Assembly (NCBI GenBank): GCA_027559495.1
Contig: JAMXSV010000006.1
Span: forward strand, 2,108,001 to 2,172,000
Source: Aurifilum marmelostoma
Lineage: Eukaryota > Ascomycota > Sordariomycetes > Diaporthales > Cryphonectriaceae
Reading direction: 5' to 3'
Length of the DNA: 64,000 nt
Position numbers and translations under genes: made by a program. This document shows positions 47,380 to 58,832 of the stretch, in pieces (position 1 is the stretch's first letter; each line of letters opens with the position of its first letter). The notes beneath the pieces are model-generated. The model did no database searches, was not told the DNA's origin, and saw only the letters and a program-made list of their open reading frames with translations.

Positions 47380-49388
47380 TGTGTCTTTTTCTGTATGCTG
47401 AGTGCTGGAGGCTGATTTCTCGCTGTCCGTCCTGGTCCTAGGAGGAGTCTGAACTTGACTGCCGGCTGTGCACGGCTCAGTGCATTTGTCTGTACAGTTC
47501 GGCGTTGCTATTGACTCCTGATTCTCCTTCTTTCTCTTTCAGTTTCTTTTTTTCCTAAAATGGAGGAGTCTCTGTTGCTTCCACTGTGGCTCTTTTCTCG
47601 TATCCCCTTTTGCTCCTTTCCTCGAGGGCAATCTGGTAATATTTCCTCCTTCGCAGATGGTGATAAATCCATGTGCTTCTCGATTCTATGTGATTAATCA
47701 GATCAAGTGTGACTGTGTGGTAGGGGCCTTGTCACTCAAGAGAACTGAGCATGAGCAATGAAATGGGCTGGCTCAGGGAGAGATCAGACAAGGCCAAAGG
47801 GACATCATATTGAATTGATGAGTAGCATTTTTTTTCTTGGGAAAAGAAAACATTCAAACTTTATATAAAGAAAACTTAAGGGAAGATGATCCTCCATGGT
47901 GAGTCTGGAGGGACATGAAGGATGTGGGCCTTGATTGATATTAGATCTTGCCTTCATGCGCTGGTCTCATACAGGCTTCCCAATTTTCCTCTGGAAGGCT
48001 TAGGATGACATCTGAGTACCGGGGAAATCATGCCACTGTACAGATGACTCTATCAAGTTGACTATGTATCACAAAAGGGTTGACATGAGCATGTTCGTGT
48101 TGCTTAAAACACGGGTGTCGACCAAGCTCCAAGTCTTGTGAATGACACTAATATTAATTAATTACACGTTATGAGTTCAGAGCAAGTTCTTACTTTAGCT
48201 CAGTCAGTATGAAAGGAAGAGTGACGGCAACACAGAAGGGGAGTATTAGCATATAATCACCTATCCATAGATGGGCTGGGAATAGTCTCAGAAAACTATT
48301 TACGGCAGCCTCTCGGCTATAATAAGCAACCTGCATATTAGGGCATTAATTTTCCAGGTCAGAATACGGCCTCGTCAATATTTAGGTGCACGAGAGAACA
48401 ACGTTCAACACAAAAAGAAGTTTAGCTTCGGAGAAAACAAGGAATTCTATATATAGTGATAGGACATTGTTGGTCTGTCTGTCTCTTATCTTTTGGACTT
48501 ATCTTCGAATGATCGCCAAGGCAAACATCTGGCATGATAGAAGGGCGGCAAGGCACCTCCGTTCTTCGGCACGGCCCAGCCACACCATGTGCATGCGACC
48601 CCAAAGTTAAGCCATCCCATGTGCTGTTCGACCAGTTGCATCATCTCCAATTCCAACGAAGAACCGTAATCATGTGGTGCATGCATGGATAGGAGGGAAG
48701 AGTAGAGCACATAATCTGCCGAGCCCAGACCCAGACCCGGGGCCCCAGTACAAGCCCTGGCAAGTAACAAGCAAGATGATGGATCTCTTGAAGGAAACCG
48801 TGGGGAACTCCTACTGCTATTATTTCCAGTATCAGGTTAGTTAGTTCTCCCCACCTATCTTCCCCTGTCAGCAGCCAGTACCCAGGCCGCTCGTTCCCGT
48901 GCTTTGTTACTACTTGCTTATCGTTGCGGGGTTGAAGTGTGATCCACGTATCGCAAACATAGCACGACGACTATCTCCGGATCGGACGTATACTATCTCG
49001 TTAGGTCTGGATGACGGGCCAGTCAGTATCGTGCCATGTGGTCTCTCGGAGACAGTTCGGGCTTGCTAGTGAGTGAGTGATACAGCTTGTCATCTCTCGG
49101 GGGGGATGGACGAGCACCTTGGGGAGATCCAAGTATCAGGGAGAGACCAAGAAGAGGGCTTGGTGGCGGTGGCAGTATTATTATATAACCCCTTATTATG
49201 ACTACCATCGTCCCTCGTCGTCAACATCATCTCACGCACTTACCTTCCTAATATCATATCACTATTCACTCTCCGTACCTGCTTGACACTGTCTGATAGC
49301 CACCCTGTAATATCATCATCATTCATAGCTCGCCATCTGATTACCATCTGTTGCCCATCGGAAGATCCTCAGGTCCGGTCTCCCCGTC
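47380..49388. other. Divergent intergenic region (about 2 kb)
   Basis: No gene supported. It has a pyrimidine-rich leader (47500-47640), an AT-rich block (48100-48480) and a T run near 47828. A TAGCTCAG string at about 48196 suggested a tRNA D-arm but no tRNA fits. Confidence 0.55.
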
Positions 49389-50960
49389 ATGGCGGTCGGC
49401 GGTGGTAGTAACAACAACCTTCCTCTTCCTACATGGGCCACCGGTTCTCTTCCCTTGACAGCCTCTGCCCTCCTCTTCTTGGCTTTCGTGGTCGGCCTGG
49501 CGCTTCGATTCTCGCAGAGAAAAACAGCTGCTGCAGCGACAACAGCTCCTGAGAAGACGCCATGGCTAGCACAGTTCCCTCCCTCGCGGCGACAGGCGCT
49601 GGCAGACCTGAAGCTCAAGGGCGTGGCTGGCCCGTTCATCGCCCCTTCTCCTGATGTTCTTCGTCGACGGGCAATTCCTTCGACACGCACAGCAGACTGG
49701 GACCAGGATGATCTCTACACGCCTACTGGGTTCTCCACACAAGATATCCGGGCCCTGGGAAGGTTTCCAGACTATTCTGTCCTGACGGGCGTTCGGTACC
49801 CAGAGCCGTACGGTCCTCATTTCGATATCAACCGGGCCCAGTTCAGGCCGTTTCGTCCCTTTAGGTGGAACTATCACCAGACGATGGGTAAGTTGAGCCT
49901 GATACACATGTGTCAGATGATCAGAAACCAGCCTTGCCAACCGCTGACATGTTGACCTATACTTTGTCCATCACTCACTGACATTTTTTTTTCACGACCA
50001 GCTCACTACAAGTTTGACCCCGACTGGTGGGTGGAGCTGGAGCAGAATTATATCCCGACCATGGCAGCCCGGCAGGAGATCCTCAAGAAGCACGGAGAGC
50101 TCGTCTTCTACACAGACCCCGGCTCGGAGCTGGCGTGCAGGGAACTCATGGAGATGCTCGTCCAGTTCATCTGCAAGCGCTATCCACAACACTTTAGACT
50201 GGAGAAGGACAACACGGTCCTGCACAATGGGCTTCTGAACACCAAGACGGACCTCATCAGCACACTACCCCTGAAGGTGGTCTTCCACAACATCCCAGAA
50301 GACTACGCCATGGTGTTCCGCAACGAGAAGGACGGCTTCTACTACCTTGGTGCAGCCATGGTGTGCTCGTCTGTGGGGTGGGATATCGGGATGAACCGTG
50401 GCAAGCCGCTGCGGGCGATCCACGAGCACGTTCCGGACTACGCCGAGAAGATGGCCTTCAGCATGGACCGCTTCTTTGCCAAGATGGCCGTCGACCAGCC
50501 CATCCAGCGCTGCAGCTGGAGCCTTGAGGACCACGCCCCGCTGTTCAGCAGCCCGCGGATGATGGAGAACTGGGAGCGCAGCGCCTTTGCCGTGAACAAG
50601 CAGGACCTGACCATCGAGCACATCAAGCTGAGGTGCGACTACCAGACGCTGCGCAGGTTGCCGCTGAGCGGCGCCGTCGTCTTCAACTTCAAGGCCGTCT
50701 TCACCCCGATTACCGAGCTGAGGGACGAGCCCTTCATGCCGGCGTTGTTGTTGAAGGTGCTGCAGGAGGGGAAGGAGAACCTCATCACGTACAAGACGGT
50801 AGATCATGTCAAGGACGTTACCATCCAGGCCTGCAAGGAGTGGGCACAGGAACAGGTCGAAAGGGGCATGGTGCCAGAGGACTGGGAGGTGGGGACCGTC
50901 AACGAGAGCCCATTCTTTCCTGGCTGGGAAGCCAAGTGGCATGCCCAGCAGGGATTTTAA
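49389..50960 (+). CDS. DUF3445 haem-dependent oxidative N-demethylase-like membrane protein
   Basis: Two exons, 49389-49887 and 50002-50960, intron GTAAGT...CAG, 485 residues. A membrane segment at about 20-41 (LPLTASALLFLAFVVGLAL) is followed by a Pro-rich loop. The DUF3445 domain (about 150-480) starts at the join (YHQTM then HYKFDPDWWVELEQNY). It carries CSWSLEDHAPLF, LRCDYQTLRRLPLSGAVVF and the C-terminal FFPGW. The bacterial founder of this family is a haem enzyme that demethylates dimethylamine. The fungal members have a membrane anchor and no proven reaction. The redox subunit of the bacterial complex is not encoded nearby. Confidence 0.8.
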
Positions 50961-51999
50961 GAAGAAGAAGAATCAGATGTGTGATGGAGGGATGGAGGGA
51001 GGGGAGGCACAGAGAGGAAGCACGCATTTAGATCCCTGTCTGTCCTTCTAGGCCCACGCAGGAAGTCCTGTATAGGGCGCATAGCGTGTTTGGCATGAGT
51101 GGGTTGACTAAATAAATTGTCCTTTTGGAAATGGGAAGCGGAAGTTGAGACACGCAAAGGACCACACACAGGTATATATGCAAAGGGGGAGTCCATGTTG
51201 GGATTTAGCCCGTCCCAAAGATTAATTGAATTTTTCTTGTCCGGCGAGGCTGCTTACATTGTCTCTCACAAAGTCGAGCCACACGGTCAGAGGAGGATAG
51301 GGAGGAGTCATTCTACCTGCAGCACCCCCCCCCCCCAGAGGACACGGATTGGCTGAAAGGCGGCACAGCCACCACTAAATACTTGCTGACTATTTATTGT
51401 GCTTGGGAAAGAAGAGAAAACTCTGGTCCGCATTGATATCGGTGTACCGTCAATTTGCAAGTCAGCGCCTAAAATCCACTTGTTCCCACACCGTGATTCG
51501 ACTGCACCCGGCTGCCAAGGAATCCTTCCTGCTGACCACCTGTCGGCATGCCAAAATTTAAGCTTGTTTGGGCCTAGATTATATTAACAATCCTCCTTGC
51601 GGCTGAGGCATCCGCCAGCAGTCATCGTGAGATGTCGAAAAGAGAGAGAGAGACAAGGCTTGTTTGTGTGCGCTGGAGCCTAGCCAGGCAATATTCCTTC
51701 TTCCCCCTCACCCCCTGCGTCATTCTCGTAATTACCGTTTCTCCTGGGCATCTATTTCTGCTCATTATAAGTATCAGTCCAGTCCTTCCTCAGTCAAAGA
51801 ATTCGTCCTCTAGCTCCTGACTTGTTCCCGTCTCCTTCAACCCTTTTCTTCTCATCTCCATCACGTCACTCGTTGGCTATAAGTAATCTTTATTACTGTC
51901 AAGTCGTCAAGTCTCACTCGTTCCAACTTGACACCTTGTAGTAATAATATTAATAATAATTTATTCCCTTCTCCTACAAAAATAATCACCTCATCACCA
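50961..51999. other. Intergenic region upstream of the GPI-type wall protein gene
   Basis: No gene supported. It includes GGAGGG and GAAGAA patches, C10 at 51328-51337 and an AT-rich leader (51940-51999). Confidence 0.5.
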
Positions 52000-52932
52000 A
52001 TGGCTCGTCTCGCCTACGCCTTGGGCCTGAGCTCGACCCTCTTCTCTGCGGCTGTGCGGTCGTATGATTATGATGATTACTACGCCCTTGAGGTTGCCGA
52101 CACAGTCCAGGCGGATGTGTCGACAACAGTAACCGTCAGCCTTGACAATGAGGACGACGACGACGACGACGACGACTTTGATGATTACACCGGGTACCGC
52201 ATCTACCTTGCTACCACTCCTCCAGGATGGGGCACCAACCCTGCCTGCTACCTGGTCAACAACACCGACCTCGACATCACCCAGGTCGACGTGACAATTC
52301 CCGCCTCTGTGGCCCCGGACCAGACGACCCTCTCGCTGTCCCTGTCTGAGCTCTACGAAGGCTACGACTACGAATCCTTCAGCTACAGCAACGACTTTGT
52401 CCTCGAGGGCGGCTCTGGCGAGTGGAGCGCCCTCGAGCTCAACGGATACAGCATCTCTGACATGGACGCCACGCCCTGTTCGGCTCTGCAGTGCGCGCGA
52501 GACTGCGCCAACGACAACTATCCCGACGGCGATATTTCGGATGTTGACGAAGCGACCTATGAGACCTTCTACAACTGCGTCGCCTCCTGCCCTGGCGTGG
52601 AAATGCCCTCGTGGGATGAGGCCTGGGGCGACGACAGCGGTGACGACGACGGTGGTTCCTACACCTATTCTTACTCCTATACCCGCTCATCCTTCGGAGG
52701 CCACACACGCACCTCGGACCTTGCCCAGGCCACCAACACGGGCTCGTCCGCCTCGGCCACAGCTACTCTTGCCTCGACAACTGCTACTGCCACTTCTTCT
52801 TCTTCTTCCTCCTCCTCCTCGTCTGCACCGGCTTCAACTTCTGCCGTGACCACCAGCTCTGCAAGCCAGCACCTGTTTTCCTCTTTCTCGCTTGTTCTGG
52901 GATTCATTGTTGCTGCTGTTGCACTCTTCTGA
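52000..52932 (+). CDS. Probable GPI-anchored, Asp- and Ser-rich secreted wall protein
   Basis: Single exon, 310 residues, starting at MARLAYALG, which opens a signal peptide (ALGLSSTLFSAAV). The frame is open upstream to 51928 but that leader is not signal-like. A YDYDDYY stretch and eight Asp (about residue 55-62) are followed by a domain of about 150 residues with six to eight Cys (NPACYLVNN, CSALQCARDCA, NCVASCPG). Then comes a Ser/Thr/Ala-rich stalk with ten Ser and a hydrophobic C-terminus (FSSFSLVLGFIVAAVALF) typical of GPI attachment. I do not recognise the domain. The Asp/Tyr-rich region could bind metal; that is speculation. Confidence 0.7.
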   Translation: MARLAYALGLSSTLFSAAVRSYDYDDYYALEVADTVQADVSTTVTVSLDNEDDDDDDDDFDDYTGYRIYLATTPPGWGTNPACYLVNNTDLDITQVDVTIPASVAPDQTTLSLSLSELYEGYDYESFSYSNDFVLEGGSGEWSALELNGYSISDMDATPCSALQCARDCANDNYPDGDISDVDEATYETFYNCVASCPGVEMPSWDEAWGDDSGDDDGGSYTYSYSYTRSSFGGHTRTSDLAQATNTGSSASATATLASTTATATSSSSSSSSSSAPASTSAVTTSSASQHLFSSFSLVLGFIVAAVALF

Positions 52933-53148
52933 GGTCGTTTGCCTGTAAGGAGGAATTGAGTGATAGAATCAGTGGTCAGTGGAGGTAGATTTGATTGAAT
53001 TGATATCAATTTCATGAGTATTGGCCTTCCCAGGTGCCAGTAGGTTATGATCAATAATTGTGCTCTCGCTCGTTCCAACATTGTTTGCGCATAAGTGAAG
53101 CACCATAAACCAACAAGTTCCTATTTGTTCAAGCAACACTTTTGACAG

Positions 53149-54307
53149 CTAAATGGCGCCAGTTGAAGCAAGCCACTTGCGTAGGGTCTCTCTGATGTCC
53201 TCGCTTTCTGGTAGCCCTAGAAGCTTGTTTGCCTTCTCCCCCTCCACCAGAGCATGGCCCTCGCCGTCCCGATAGAGGTGAACCCAAAGGAGCGGCCCAA
53301 AAGCACTAAAGTCGCCCTTGGCCAGCTTGTCCTCACCAATATTCTGCAGGTCAGCAGAGCTGTGATGGTCCACGGTCCACTTGCTTCCCGTCTCCTCCTC
53401 CAGGATCTGCCGGATCTCGTTGAGGGTGGGCTGGAAGGAGGCGATGCTCAGATACTTGTTTGCCGTCTCCTGGGGGTGCTTTAGGACAGAGGCTACTGCC
53501 TTGGCGATCAGGCCCTTGTTGCTGGCCTGGAACGGCTCGTTGCCAGAGTCGACCACAAGACCCTTCTTTTGTTTGGGGTCGAAGCCGAAGATACCCAGCT
53601 CTAGATTCTGCACGGGCGGAGAAAAGGAGTCAGTTAGGCCTGAAAACAAAATGTGATAACCGAGAGGGGCGGCAAAGGCTCGGCCGCTGGATATGTTTGA
53701 GTAGACGATTCCAAGTTGGAATAATCATACTTACCAGATCAAAGAAGAGACCGTTTGAGATGCCAGTCCAGCTGAAATCCGATCTCTGCTCTGCCTTCTT
53801 CTGCAAATCGTTCACCAACTGCGTCTTGCCAGCAACAATCTTTCCAATCGCCAGACCCTGCAGCTTGCGGGTGTTGATACCGAACTCGCTGGGGACGAAG
53901 CGCTTGACCCCCACTGCAAACGCAGCATCTGCAATATTCTGCTGCGGGTCCCCCACGGCAGCAGAGGCAATGGTCGAGACCACGGCGTCCTGGCCTGTGA
54001 GGACAGCCTTCAGGGACTCTATGTCGTCGTAGTTGACAGTCTTGAGCGTTGCCCCGTCGGGCACCACCTTGTCATTGCTGCTGCCACGGCTGAGGATCGT
54101 CACCTTGAAGCCCTGCGCAACTAGCTCCTGAACAATAGGTTTTCCTATGCCGCCGGTGCCCTATAGGGTAGTCATCTCGTTAGTACAAGGATTTGTTTAG
54201 CTTTTCAAGGCCGATAATTTGACTTGGGTTCCAGTCATGACCAGAAATGTTTAGAATTCGGCACTTACACCGACGACAGCGACCTGGCGTATCTCGACAG
54301 AAGACAT
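53149..54307 (-). CDS. NmrA-like/isoflavone-reductase-type NAD(P)-binding protein
   Basis: Three exons on the minus strand, 54307-54269, 54160-53735 and 53607-53149, joined in phase, 307 residues. The dinucleotide-binding loop VVGGTGGIGKP is rebuilt across the first junction. It is followed by KVTILSR and AVVSTIA. The motif KRFVPSEFGIN with a Lys in the AGKTQLV stretch is typical of atypical short-chain dehydrogenases of the isoflavone-reductase/NmrA branch. The C-terminal part (FQPTLNEIRQILEEETG) forms the substrate lobe. Such proteins act as reductases or redox sensors. No cluster neighbours indicate a substrate. Confidence 0.87.
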
Positions 54308-55342
54308 TCTTCCGACTTGTTGTTGATTGATATCGCTAATGAAGCCTTAGGACTTGACGACTGCAGCACCTCAAATATACGGAACGCTACAAGGCCTTGA
54401 AGCAGAGGTAAAGAACCACTTGAAAGAAGTCGAGAAGACGTGCGGGGATTTATTATAATAATTCTTGAGCCGCACGCCATCACCCGCGTGTCATTGCCGT
54501 CCGCGGACTGACGGGATTTCACAATAATCCATCCCACTGCAAGTCCGAGCGGGGAAAGCTGCTTCATATTATAATCATTACAAATGAATTTGCCTCCGAG
54601 AAGCCCAAACTTTGTAAGGAAAGGGGGGTCCTGAAGTTCTCCAGTAAAGACAAACCTTAAATGTCCCAATGTATCGGCATAATGACACCATCAACGGCTC
54701 CTCCCGTGGGGTTGTGACGCGTCGCTTTTTGGCTTTGAAGATGCTCTCAGGTGTCACTCCATTACAGGTAATTACTCTGAATGATGAGGGACTTGTATTA
54801 CCAATGCACTCGATCAAATGCATCCGAGAGAACACTGACACAATGTGTGTGGGGAGAGAGGGGGGGGGGCGGGGCTGATTGGAAGCCAGGAACAGGCTAT
54901 CGAGTAGATACAAGCCCATTGTTCACATTGACATTAAAATATGTAATTTGTGTCCTTCCAAGGTTGAAAATCAAAGAGAATATGATGGTGAGATGGCCAG
55001 CAGCGATCCCTTTCAGATGGCAATCATGATTGGCCACCTGAGCAGTCAGCAGTCTACTGACCTGTTTGAGACAATAATACCTAATCATCGACCTCAATAG
55101 TCAACATCATCCCGACATTTCACCTTCAGACAGGAATTAGCAAAGTCAGTGCATTGTGGCGGCTACGTTGATTTGTGAAGCGTGCACAGTGGTTCAGGGC
55201 CAATTAGGGTTCCAATGCCCCAGGGCTATAAATTTGCTCATTGTCCTCCCTGAACAGACGCCACATGCCAGTCAGGCCCCCAATGCCAATCGCTGCTCTT
55301 GTAGTCTCAAGCACGAGCATCTTTTGTGTGAGAGAGAATCAA
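54308..55342. other. Spacer between NmrA-like gene and small Gly/Ser/Tyr gene
   Basis: No gene supported. It contains the promoter of the NmrA-like gene and the 3' flank of the small gene (both minus strand) and a G-rich run at about 54862-54872. Confidence 0.5.
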
Positions 55343-55926
55343 TCACTTGCGACTGCCGCTGCCGCCGCTGCCGCCGCTGCCGGAGCTGCTGCTACCACTG
55401 TACCCAGAAGTGTATCGATCACCGCTGGGAGAGGTGTAGGACGAGCCTCCAGAGCCGTTGTTGTAGTACGTCTTGATCGAGGAGAAATAATGCGTACGTT
55501 CAACCAATCAGCCGAAAACGTCCGATCCAAACAATGTCTATTGCGCAATCAGGTGCCACTTACGGAGCCATTAGGGTTGGAGTAGTAGTAAGAGCCGTCC
55601 CTGGAAGACATGGAGAATCAGTTCCCATTGCTTTGCGAGAAAATTAACAGCCAAGCTGAACCTGGCACACCGCATGTGGGATGTAAATACTGGCATAGAC
55701 GCACTGGTTGGAGTAGTGGTAGGCGTTGGAGCCATTACCGTAGTCACGAGCACAGTAGTGGTTGCCCTGCACCATGATAGGGTCAGCCGTGTCTCAATCG
55801 ATACTGCAATATGACGCTAAGGAAGGAGGTATCGTAGCTGGTGGAGGAGAATTGAAGGTGTGTGTGTTCTATGCTCACCTCCGAGTTGGTGCCGGAGCTC
55901 TTGTACGAGTAGCCTTTTCCAGACAT
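55343..55926 (-). CDS. Small (91-residue) Gly/Ser/Tyr/Asn-rich protein in four exons
   Basis: Too fragmented to show as a long open frame. Exons on the minus strand: 55926-55879, 55766-55705, 55600-55564 and 55471-55343. They join in phase: MSGKGYSYKSSGTNSE, GNHYCARDYGNGSNAYHYSN, then QDGSYYYSNPNGS, then TYYNNGSGGSSYTSPSG and a Gly/Ser tail ending GSRK. Donors are GTGAGC, GTGCGT and GTAAGT. The last acceptor is AAG rather than CAG or TAG. I have a memory of similar small conserved proteins of filamentous ascomycetes (NHYC, YHYSN, YYYSNPNGSTYYN), but no function is known to me. The single Cys, many Tyr and low complexity suggest a cytosolic or structural role; no signal peptide is seen. Confidence 0.68.
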
Positions 55927-56625
55927 TGTGATTGGTGATGATGGTTGACGCGATGAACTGTGCCGTTCTGTCGAAGAGAAGAATGACGGAAATGCTCTTG
56001 TGTTATTGCACGGGGGATGTCACAATCTTTTTATGGACAGAAAAGAGTTTGTTGAGAGGGAGGAAAGAAAGCAAAGAAATGGCGGAGAGTAAATAGAGTT
56101 GGGATCGCGGGAGGGGTTGTTTGCTGGGCAGATAAGATGAAAGCAGGAGGCCTGCCACTATCTGCTTGTGAAGGGAAGGCGCCCATTCACCCCAGCAAAA
56201 AGCAAGGCACGACCCTAGCAAAGGCAAGGAGCAACCCAGAACCCTCTCCCTGACAGTTCTTTTATCGTCTGACTCACTCACTGGGGAACGAGATGGGCCT
56301 TCCACGGGGAAGGACGTATACTATGCTACTGCACACACAAAAGCAAGTTTGATCAGGGAAGGGCCGGGGAGGGGGGGGTGGCTGGCCGGATACTGGTGAT
56401 CGAGGGTCTCAGCTACAGTATTTATTGGTGTACATGTGCGTGGTTGGACGCAGCAGCAGCGAAAGAGAGTACTTGACAGGATAATGTCTGGTATCTGGTC
56501 TATTTATTCCTTCTCTCTCTTCTCTCTCCCCCCTCCCTCTCTATATATAGCTTTCTCCCAAGCTGTCTATCTATATGGGCAAAGAGTAAGATAAATCACA
56601 GCCGGACTCGACGAGGTTCAAGAAT
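55927..56625. other. Promoter of the small gene and 3' flank of trr1
   Basis: No gene supported. It includes a GGGAAGGGCC-type G-rich patch near 56360 and a CT/CCT tract (56510-56540). Confidence 0.5.
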
Positions 56626-57738
56626 TCACGCCTTCTCGCCCCAGTTCTGCTCTCCCGTGACTGGTGCATCGGCCTCCTCATGCTCCGAGAGGAACTTCTC
56701 GGCCTCGAGGGCGGCCATGCAGCCAGAGCCTGCGCTCGTGATGGCCTGCCTGTACCTCTTGTCCTGGACGTCACCGGCGGCATAGACACCCTCGATGTTG
56801 GTCAGGGGCGTGCCGTTCTTGGTGACAATGTAGCCGTCCTCGTCCGTGTCGATCTGGCCCTTGACGAGGGTGGAGGCTGGGTCGTGGCCTATGGCGTAGA
56901 ACAGGCCGTTGGCCTCGAGGGTCTCCTCGGCGCCCGTCTGGACGTTCTTGACCACCAGGTGGCTCATGAGGCCCTTGTCGTCGCCCTTGATCTCGGCACC
57001 CACCGTGTTCCACTTGATGGTGACGTCCTTGTGGTTCTGCAGCCTCTTGGCCATGATGTTGCTGGCCCGGAGCTGGTCCCTGCGGACGAGCACGGTGACG
57101 TGGCTGGCGTACTTGGTCAGGAACATGGCCTCCTCCGCGGCCGAGTCGCCTCCGCCGATAACAACAAGAGGCTTCTTGCGGAAGATGGGAGCGGCACCGT
57201 CGCAGACTGCACACGCCGAGACGCCGTTGTTCCAGTACTTGTCCTCGCCGGGAAGGCCCAGGCGGCGGGCGGTGGCGCCGGTGGCGATGATGACGGTGTC
57301 GGCCGTGTGCTTGGTGTCAGGGTCCCACTCGGTCGAGTACTTGAAGGGCCGCTTGGAGAGATCCAGGTCGGCGATGGTCTCGCTGATGATCTTGGTGCCG
57401 AAGCGCTCAGACTGCTTGCGCATGTTGTCCATGAGCGCACCGCCCATTATGCCGTCGGGAAAGCCGGGGAAGTTCTCGACATCGGTGGTTGTGGTCAGCT
57501 GGCCGCCTGCAGCGATGCCGTTGGCCATGAAGCCTTCGTACAGGGTGGGCTCGAGGTTGGCGCGGGCCAGGTAGATGGCAGCGGTATGGGCAGCGGGCCC
57601 AGAGCCGATGACTGGACAAGAAAAACCACAGACAGGCAGTGTCAGCGCAACGAAGCAGAAGAAGCAGCCAGGAGATCAGTGAGGCGGACGGGCACAAGAG
57701 GGAGGAGACATACCGAGGACCTTGGTGTGGCTGGACAT
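56626..57738 (-). CDS. trr1: Thioredoxin reductase (NADPH-dependent, FAD enzyme)
   Basis: Reduces thioredoxin with NADPH in the cytosol. Two exons on the minus strand, 57738-57714 and 57611-56626, with a 102-base intron (GTATGT...CAG), 336 residues, the fungal norm. FAD-binding VIGSGPAAHTAA is at 9-20, QLTTTTDVENFPGFP follows, and the redox-active CAVC is at 142-145, the same positions as in yeast Trr1. NADPH-binding GGGDSAAEE and the C-terminal FAD motif GVYAAGDVQDKRYRQA are present. The first exon is only 25 bases long. A long open frame on the plus strand opposite exon 2 is a shadow. Confidence 0.96.
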
Positions 57739-58832
57739 GTTGGCAGAGCTGAGGCTGCTGTGCAGATCCGAGGAGAAGAAGCGCGTCTGGGTCTTGAAAC
57801 CTGCAGTAGCAAGAGCAGCTACAGACAGGCTGGTGGCGCTGGAGCGTAGAGGTCGCGAAAAGAAGTGTCTGAAAGACAGCTTGACGGTTGGTGACCCGGG
57901 CCGACGCTCGAGAAGGGCAAAGAGATAAGAGAGCAGTCACTTATATGGAGGAAGCAGGAGGAGAAGGAAGAAAGAAAGAGGAGAACGACGAAGAAGTTGA
58001 GGTTATTGCGACAAAAGAAGATGCGGCTTGGGAGGAGAGAGTCGACGAGATCGGATATTTGTACTATGGTGGGGTGTGTGGGGCCGATAGACGTTTATGA
58101 TTTCAGATTTGTCAGTAACTCCTACTATCCAAGATGTAGTAGTCCTGTGATGCCGAGCAGAGAAGGCATGTGAGGCAGTATATTGTGTGGTGTTGTTATA
58201 GAAAAAAAAAAAAGGACAATTGATTATAATATCATGGTGGCTTTGAATGTTGACGCGATCTTTTTTTTTTTCTTCTTTCTTTTTGGACTCTATTTTTTGG
58301 TTGTCGCATTTCTCCAATTCCGCGAAGTACCTCCCCTCAGATTTGTCAGGTCCCTTTTTTGGGGGCTGCATAGAAAATCGAACGAGGGGAACCCGTGCAA
58401 GGGGCCGATGAACGGACCCCAAGACCTGTGCTGTGTACGTACTCCCTCCACTACGTAGTGCATGTACCTGCTGTAGTACCGGCTTAGCCTGAGTACTTAC
58501 ATTGTGCTGTAGCATTTTCAAGCAGTGATAGACCATTCTGGACCCCACCTTGCACCACTGGATGCTGCCGCTAGGCCTACTGCTATCGATAAACTAATTG
58601 ACAGGGTTAGCTGCAGCAGCAAGCTTGCAACCGTTGTAAGGCACATCAGCACGCAGTAACTAGACGTGAGGATGCACTGAAGCAGTTCATCGCCACTAAA
58701 CAAACCTCCCCCTTACACAACCATTTTGCTGACAACAATATCGCCATCATCACCATCGCGCACACAAGTACTAACATATCGATACTGTGCCGATTGTCGA
58801 CTGTCAGCAGAAGGACGCCCCCGAAAGATATC
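57739..58832. other. Divergent intergenic region between trr1 and yth1
   Basis: It includes A11 (about 58202-58213), T11-type runs near 58260 and a dense GTAC patch at 58436-58500. The yth1 leader follows. No gene supported. Confidence 0.55.

Noticed and set aside
48190..48270. TAGCTCAG string resembling a tRNA D-arm
   Set aside because: No matching D-stem closing bases, no GTTCRANNC-type T-arm within range and no acceptor stem pairing.
56680..57849. 389-codon open frame antisense to thioredoxin reductase
   Set aside because: Gly/Val/Leu/Asp-rich reverse complement of trr1, with no independent features.
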